A stretch of DNA of 64,000 nt from JADGNZ01 sp963719365. Lineage in GTDB: Bacteria > Acidobacteriota > Thermoanaerobaculia > Gp7-AA8. Position 1 is the stretch's first letter; every line of letters begins with the position of its first letter. The position numbers and the translations under genes were made by a program. This document shows, one piece after another, positions 59,318 to 64,000 of this stretch. The notes under the pieces were generated by a model that did no database searches, was not told the DNA's origin, and saw only the letters and a program-made list of their open reading frames with translations. The stretch is from positions 5,146,001 through 5,210,000 of the forward strand of contig OY970380.1 in assembly GCA_963719365.1 (NCBI GenBank), in the 5' to 3' direction.

Positions 59318-62300
59318 ATGCCCAACGAATCCGCCGTTTCCTCCGATCCCTCCATTACCGCTGTCCCCGCTCTTCAGTGGCGGCGGATTGCCGTCATCAC
59401 CGCTGTGCTGACGATCGCAATCGTCGTACTCGCCGGGAGCTCGGTCGTTGCCCAGTCCTGCGTAACGACGGACTATGCGGTTACCGGTAGCGCGCCGGCA
59501 ACCGGCACCTGGAACCAGACTACCGGTCTCTGGACACCGTCCGGCGGTTATCCCGGGTGTGCTTCCGGTGATACCGCCAGCGATACGAACGCCTCGCCAA
59601 CGGTGATCACTGTCAACAGCGCCATCCCCAATCCCATCGTAGGTCTCAACCTGGCGTGCAATGGATGCGAGATCGACATCGTTTCGGGCGGCTCCCTGAC
59701 CCTGGCCGGTCCCGGCACAATCGGCAGCGGCGCGGCTCTGAAGGTGAACGGCGGCACGCTGACGATCTCCGGCGATCTGACTTTTCAGAGTGGCTCCAAC
59801 TTCGTCTTCAGCGCGGGCACAGTGGACATCCAGTCCAGCGGCACCGTCAGCTTCCAAACCGGCAGCAATGGCGTGACGACCGGCGGTGTGATGGGAGGAA
59901 ACGGCGCGCTCGCGATTACCGGTGGCACGCTGAAGATTGGAGCCGTTACATCGCCCGCGGTTTTTGCGATGTCAGCAGGTGTTCTCGATGGCCCTGGCTT
60001 CCTCTCCATCGGCCAGACATTTGATTGGGATGGCGGCACGCTGACGGGCAGCGGCGGAACGGAGCTGGCCGGCGGCGGACAAGGTGTTTTCTCCGGCGGG
60101 AACGGTCCGATGATCCTCGACGGACGCACCTTCAACAACTACGGCTCCATCAACTACTACGGCGCAACGAACCCGTTGCAGCTCAGCAACGGCGCGGCCT
60201 TTAACAACTACTTCACCTTCGAAATCGATGACGACGGTCCGATCAACGGCGCGGCGCCGGCATCGTTCAACGTCTACCCCAATGGACTGCTCTCGAAAGT
60301 GGGCGGTAGCGGCGGGACGACGACGATCTATCCGCAGGTGACGAACAACGCCAACGTCTGGGCTTCCACCGGCACTCTCGAATTTGCCGGCAATAGCACG
60401 AACAGCGGCCTCTTCTTCGTTTTCTCCCCGGCCACAATCAAGTTCAGCGCACCCAGCTCGGTGTTCGACGGATCCTCCGGCATTGGCGGCGACGGCACCA
60501 TCAAGTTCTCCGCGGGAACTTCGGAGATTCACGGCGACTACGATGTCGAAACATTTTTTGTAGGTGGGGGTCGTGGTCTGACCGACATCTGTGGCGGCGC
60601 GGTCGACATCGAGTCGTCCGGCTTTACGAATGATCTCAAGTTCACCAGCGGCACGCTCACCGTCAATGGAGACTTCACGATGGGCGGCCTGGGCACCTGG
60701 TCAGGCGGCACGATGAACGCGTCGAATCCCGATGCTTTCTTCGACGTGGCCTTTGGCGCAACGCTCACCATCGATGGTGCCACCGGCACACCGATCGACG
60801 ACTTCCTGATCTTCGCCAACGACGGTACGGTCAACTACACCGCGGACGCGACGGCGGGCAACTACTTGACGTTCACCAACGATGCGCTCGCCAACAACAC
60901 CGGCCTGTTCGACATCCAGACGGATGCGCCAATCATTTCCGGAACTCCGATCATCATCGGAGACAGCAGGACCGTCAGTGCTTCGGCTTTGGCGCGCCGA
61001 GGCCGGGCTGCGAAGCCTGGGACCAACGATGCTGCCTCGGAAGCGCGGGCCCGCAGGCTGGCCAACGCCAGCGCCAACGCCGCAAAGCGCGGGAGACCGC
61101 ACGTCCTGAGCGGATGCGGTTGCCCGGTTTCGAACGAATTTGACAACTCCGGAACCATGCAGAAGTCGGGTGGCTCGGGAACCACCGACTTCGGTCCTGA
61201 TTTTGTCAACGGCAGCAGCAGCCGTCCCGGTTACCTCAAAGCACTCAGCGGCACAATCAACTTCCTTGGCGCCTTCGAGCAGGATGGTTCGTCCAGCACG
61301 ACCACACTCGGGGGCGGAAACATCGGCGTTGCCAACGGTTTCGAACTGAACGAAGGCATCCTCGAAGGCACCGGAACGATCACCGGCGATCTCGATAACT
61401 ACGGCAGCGTGAATCCGGGAACGTCTTCGACCACCGGCGTCATCACTCTCACCGGCGACTACCTCGGCGGAGCAGCCGGCGCAGGCGGAACACTGACGAT
61501 CAAGCTCGCTGGCACCGCAGCCGGTCAGTTCGATCAATTGAACATCGGCGGCGCGGCGACGATCGACGGCACGCTCGATGTCTCGTTCCTCGGCGGTTAC
61601 GAGTCGGCCAACGGTGATGTCTTCCCGGCGATGACCTACGCGTCGCTGACCGGCGACTTCACCACCAAGAACCTCCCGCCGCCCTGGGCCTCGGGACACG
61701 GAACTCTTGCCACCAATACGATGACGCCTACTGCGTACAACCTCGTCGCCACGGTCACGCCGTCGTCAGCGGATCTCGATGCCGACACGCTCAGCGGACC
61801 GGCGAACGTCGATGCCGGCACCGCGTTGAGCTACACGATCAAAGTGGGTAACAACGGACCTGACTCGATCAGCGGAACCGTTACCGTCATCGACACGCTT
61901 CCCGCAGGCGTGACCAGCGCGATGGGGTCGGGCGGCGCGACCTGGGCTTGCGGCGCCGTGACTGGCGGCACAATTACCTGCACCACGCCGGGTCCGGTTC
62001 CTGTTGGCCAACTCCCCGTCCTGACTTTCTCGATGACCGCGCCCACGACTGGCGGTGTCATCACGGATAGCGCCACCGTCTCCTCGGCGACCAACGATCC
62101 CAGTCCGTCCAACAACAGCAAGAGCGTCAACACCACCGTCGTCGAAAACGCGAACCTCGGCATTACCAAGACCGGACCGGCCGGCGTGACCGCTGGCCAG
62201 AACGTCGTCTACACCGTCGTCGTCACGAACAACGGACCGCAGCCGTCCGCTGGTGTCGTGGTGTCTGATCCGACGCCCGCCAATCTGGCCTTCGTATCCA

Positions 62301-64000
62301 ACAGCAACGGTTGCACGTCGCCGTATCCCTGCAACCTCGGCACCCTCACTCCGGGTCAAACCGTCACCATCACATCGACGTACAGCACCTCGCCGTCATT
62401 CAGCGGCAACGTCAGCAACACCGCAACTGTGTCGGCGACGACCAATGATCCCAACCTGCTCGACAACACCGCCACCGCCACCACCAACGTCGGCGCGCAG
62501 GCGGACCTCTCCGTTCTCAAGAGCGGTCCTTCGTCGACGAATCCCGGCCAGATCATCACCTACACCGTCGTCGTCACGAACGGCGGCCCGTCGCCCGCGA
62601 CGTCGGTCGTCGTGAATGATCCGACGCCGGTCGGCATCGCGTTCGTCTCGAACACCGGCGGCTGTACGACACCGTATCCATGCAACATCGCCAGCCTTGC
62701 CTCGGGCCAGAACGCGACGATCACCTCGACGTACAGCGTGCCGCCCACGTACTCCGGTGGCGCGATCGTCAACACCGCCAGCGCAACATCGGCCGTCAAC
62801 GATCCGAACAACACCAACGACAGCTCGACCGTCACGACCACCGTTGGCGCGTCGGCCGATGTCGCCATCACCAAGAGCGGTCCGGCCACAGCCACACTTG
62901 GCACCAACATCACCTACACGATCAGCGTCTCGAACTTCGGACCTGCCGGCGCGACCGGCGTCGTCGTCTCCGATCCAACGCCCGCCGGTCTCACCTTCGT
63001 TTCGGCGAGCGGCGGCGGCTGCACTTCGTTCCCATGCACCATCGGCGCGCTGGCCTCCGGTCCGCCAGTGACGATCACCGCGACGTACAGCATTCCCGCC
63101 AACTATGGCGGCGCGTCGATCACGAATACCGCCAGCGTCTCCTCGGCCAGCGATCCCAACGCCGCAAACAACACCTCCAGTTCGACGGCGGCGATCTCGG
63201 CGCAATCCGATCTGTCGGTCACCAAGAGCGGCCCGCCGTCCGTGGCCGTTGGTTCGACGATCTCCTACACGATCACGGTGAGCAACAGCGGCACACTGCC
63301 CGCGGCAAACACCTTCGTCAACGACGCCACGCCTGCCGGCCTCACCTTCGTCTCCAACAGCGGCGGTTGCAGCGGTCCGTTCCCCTGCTCGCTCGGGACG
63401 GTGAACAGCGGCGGGCCGGTCGTCATCACCAGCACCTACAGCGTGCCCGCGAACTACGCAGGCACCTCCATCACGAACACGGCGGTGGTCAGCACCTCGT
63501 CGCCGGAATCGAACACGGCGAACAACTCCTCCACGGCCACGACTTCCATCTCCGCAACCGGTGCCGCCGATCTTGCCGTGACGAAGAGCGGTCCGGCTTC
63601 CGCCAGCACGAACGATGCCGTAGACTTCACCGTCTCCATCAAAAACAACGGGCCAGTGGCGGCGACCAACGTCTTCGTCAGCGATCCGACGCCGTCCGGT
63701 CTCTCGTTCATCTCCAACAGCGGCGCCTGTTCGACTTCCTACCCGTGCACGATTCCTTCGATCCCATCGGGCGCTACAGTCGCGATCAACAGCCGCTACA
63801 TCGTCACAGCGACTTCGGGAAGCGTTACAAACACGGTCTCGGCTACCGCCACGCAGACCGACCCGGTGTCAGCCAACAACGGCAGCGCGGCGACTGTCGT
63901 GGTTTCTCCCACCCTCACATGCCCGACCCTGCCCATTCTTACCGTACCGGCAAACGGCGCCACCGTGGGGTCTCCTGTGATCTTCTCGTGGAATGGCTCG
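59318..64000 (+). CDS. Giant secreted DUF11-repeat surface protein, 3' end outside window
   Basis: From ATG 59318 (GCAGGAG upstream) the frame is open to the window edge: 1561 codons seen. An N-terminal hydrophobic helix (~24-43) is probably an uncleaved or late-cleaved signal. Residues ~50-800 are Gly/Thr/Ser-rich with parallel-beta-helix-like spacing (NNYGSINYYG, GSGGTELAGGG, TGDLDNYGSVNPGTSSTTGV). Six DUF11 repeats of ~115 residues follow from ~810 (ADLSVLKSGPSSTNPGQIIT). Residues ~553-605 are an odd Arg/Ala-rich insert (ARARRLANASANAAKRGRP). The last residues seen (PANGATVGSPVIFSWNGS) open a different, fibronectin-like domain. Probably an autotransporter-like or sorted surface adhesin. 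Confidence 0.88.
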   Translation, partial: MPNESAVSSDPSITAVPALQWRRIAVITAVLTIAIVVLAGSSVVAQSCVTTDYAVTGSAPATGTWNQTTGLWTPSGGYPGCASGDTASDTNASPTVITVNSAIPNPIVGLNLACNGCEIDIVSGGSLTLAGPGTIGSGAALKVNGGTLTISGDLTFQSGSNFVFSAGTVDIQSSGTVSFQTGSNGVTTGGVMGGNGALAITGGTLKIGAVTSPAVFAMSAGVLDGPGFLSIGQTFDWDGGTLTGSGGTELAGGGQGVFSGGNGPMILDGRTFNNYGSINYYGATNPLQLSNGAAFNNYFTFEIDDDGPINGAAPASFNVYPNGLLSKVGGSGGTTTIYPQVTNNANVWASTGTLEFAGNSTNSGLFFVFSPATIKFSAPSSVFDGSSGIGGDGTIKFSAGTSEIHGDYDVETFFVGGGRGLTDICGGAVDIESSGFTNDLKFTSGTLTVNGDFTMGGLGTWSGGTMNASNPDAFFDVAFGATLTIDGATGTPIDDFLIFANDGTVNYTADATAGNYLTFTNDALANNTGLFDIQTDAPIISGTPIIIGDSRTVSASALARRGRAAKPGTNDAASEARARRLANASANAAKRGRPHVLSGCGCPVSNEFDNSGTMQKSGGSGTTDFGPDFVNGSSSRPGYLKALSGTINFLGAFEQDGSSSTTTLGGGNIGVANGFELNEGILEGTGTITGDLDNYGSVNPGTSSTTGVITLTGDYLGGAAGAGGTLTIKLAGTAAGQFDQLNIGGAATIDGTLDVSFLGGYESANGDVFPAMTYASLTGDFTTKNLPPPWASGHGTLATNTMTPTAYNLVATVTPSSADLDADTLSGPANVDAGTALSYTIKVGNNGPDSISGTVTVIDTLPAGVTSAMGSGGATWACGAVTGGTITCTTPGPVPVGQLPVLTFSMTAPTTGGVITDSATVSSATNDPSPSNNSKSVNTTVVENANLGITKTGPAGVTAGQNVVYTVVVTNNGPQPSAGVVVSDPTPANLAFVSNSNGCTSPYPCNLGTLTPGQTVTITSTYSTSPSFSGNVSNTATVSATTNDPNLLDNTATATTNVGAQADLSVLKSGPSSTNPGQIITYTVVVTNGGPSPATSVVVNDPTPVGIAFVSNTGGCTTPYPCNIASLASGQNATITSTYSVPPTYSGGAIVNTASATSAVNDPNNTNDSSTVTTTVGASADVAITKSGPATATLGTNITYTISVSNFGPAGATGVVVSDPTPAGLTFVSASGGGCTSFPCTIGALASGPPVTITATYSIPANYGGASITNTASVSSASDPNAANNTSSSTAAISAQSDLSVTKSGPPSVAVGSTISYTITVSNSGTLPAANTFVNDATPAGLTFVSNSGGCSGPFPCSLGTVNSGGPVVITSTYSVPANYAGTSITNTAVVSTSSPESNTANNSSTATTSISATGAADLAVTKSGPASASTNDAVDFTVSIKNNGPVAATNVFVSDPTPSGLSFISNSGACSTSYPCTIPSIPSGATVAINSRYIVTATSGSVTNTVSATATQTDPVSANNGSAATVVVSPTLTCPTLPILTVPANGATVGSPVIFSWNGS

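Overview
The window is GC-rich chromosomal DNA from a free-living, Gram-negative-type heterotroph. The gene families point to Acidobacteriota (inferred, no marker gene is present): an Oar-like TonB-dependent receptor with an N-terminal carboxypeptidase-regulatory domain and no SusD, an ECF sigma factor translationally coupled to a Ser/Thr kinase, long DUF11 surface proteins, and many exported lipoproteins. No rRNA, tRNA or CRISPR array was seen.

Layout. 1-3.1 kb: an edge-truncated SdrD-like surface protein, an exported TPR protein, a protease-like protein and a duplicated palindromic repeat. 3.1-9.3 kb: an FMN 2-hydroxy-acid dehydrogenase, a coupled pair of a RecQ helicase with a C-terminal phosphoribosyltransferase motif and a DprA-like protein, a SEC-C protein, and a DUF433/DUF5615 toxin-antitoxin pair. 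9.4-15.5 kb: an ECF sigma factor overlapping a fused anti-sigma/O6-alkylguanine methyltransferase/Ada-zinc protein, then a large Lhr helicase. 15.6-25.6 kb: a quinone oxidoreductase, a kinase/ECF sigma pair, a DUF11 protein, a PqqB-like lipoprotein and a frameshifted TPR gene. 25.9-35.5 kb: a sugar locus (discoidin-like protein, GH38 mannosidase, Rbs-type ABC transporter) and an APC permease. 35.5-41.4 kb: a ParE-type toxin-antitoxin pair, a kynureninase-like enzyme coupled to a 2-oxoglutarate oxygenase, a bicupin and a large secreted protein. 41.4-42.9 kb: an intact IS256-family element with clear target duplication. 43-48.8 kb: small exported proteins including a JAMM-type peptidase, a membrane Ser/Thr kinase, a glyoxalase-fold protein with a histone-H1-like tail, and orphan antitoxins. 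48.8-59.2 kb: a glucan locus (GH1 glucosidase, LacI regulator with a visible operator, TonB receptor, GH144/glycoamylase-like lipoprotein, ABC binding protein and two permeases). 59.3 kb to the edge: a very long DUF11 surface protein.

Two things stand out. First, the sigma factor / anti-sigma-methyltransferase-Ada pair at 9.37-10.87 kb looks like an alkylation-damage switch built on a sigma factor instead of the AraC-type Ada regulator. Second, the window is full of dispersed palindromes and 7-8 bp short tandem repeats. Several sit inside reading frames without breaking them (lhr, the ABC ATPase gene, the oxygenase gene) and several supply the stop codon of the gene they abut. This resembles the behaviour of Rickettsia palindromic elements, but with several unrelated repeat families.
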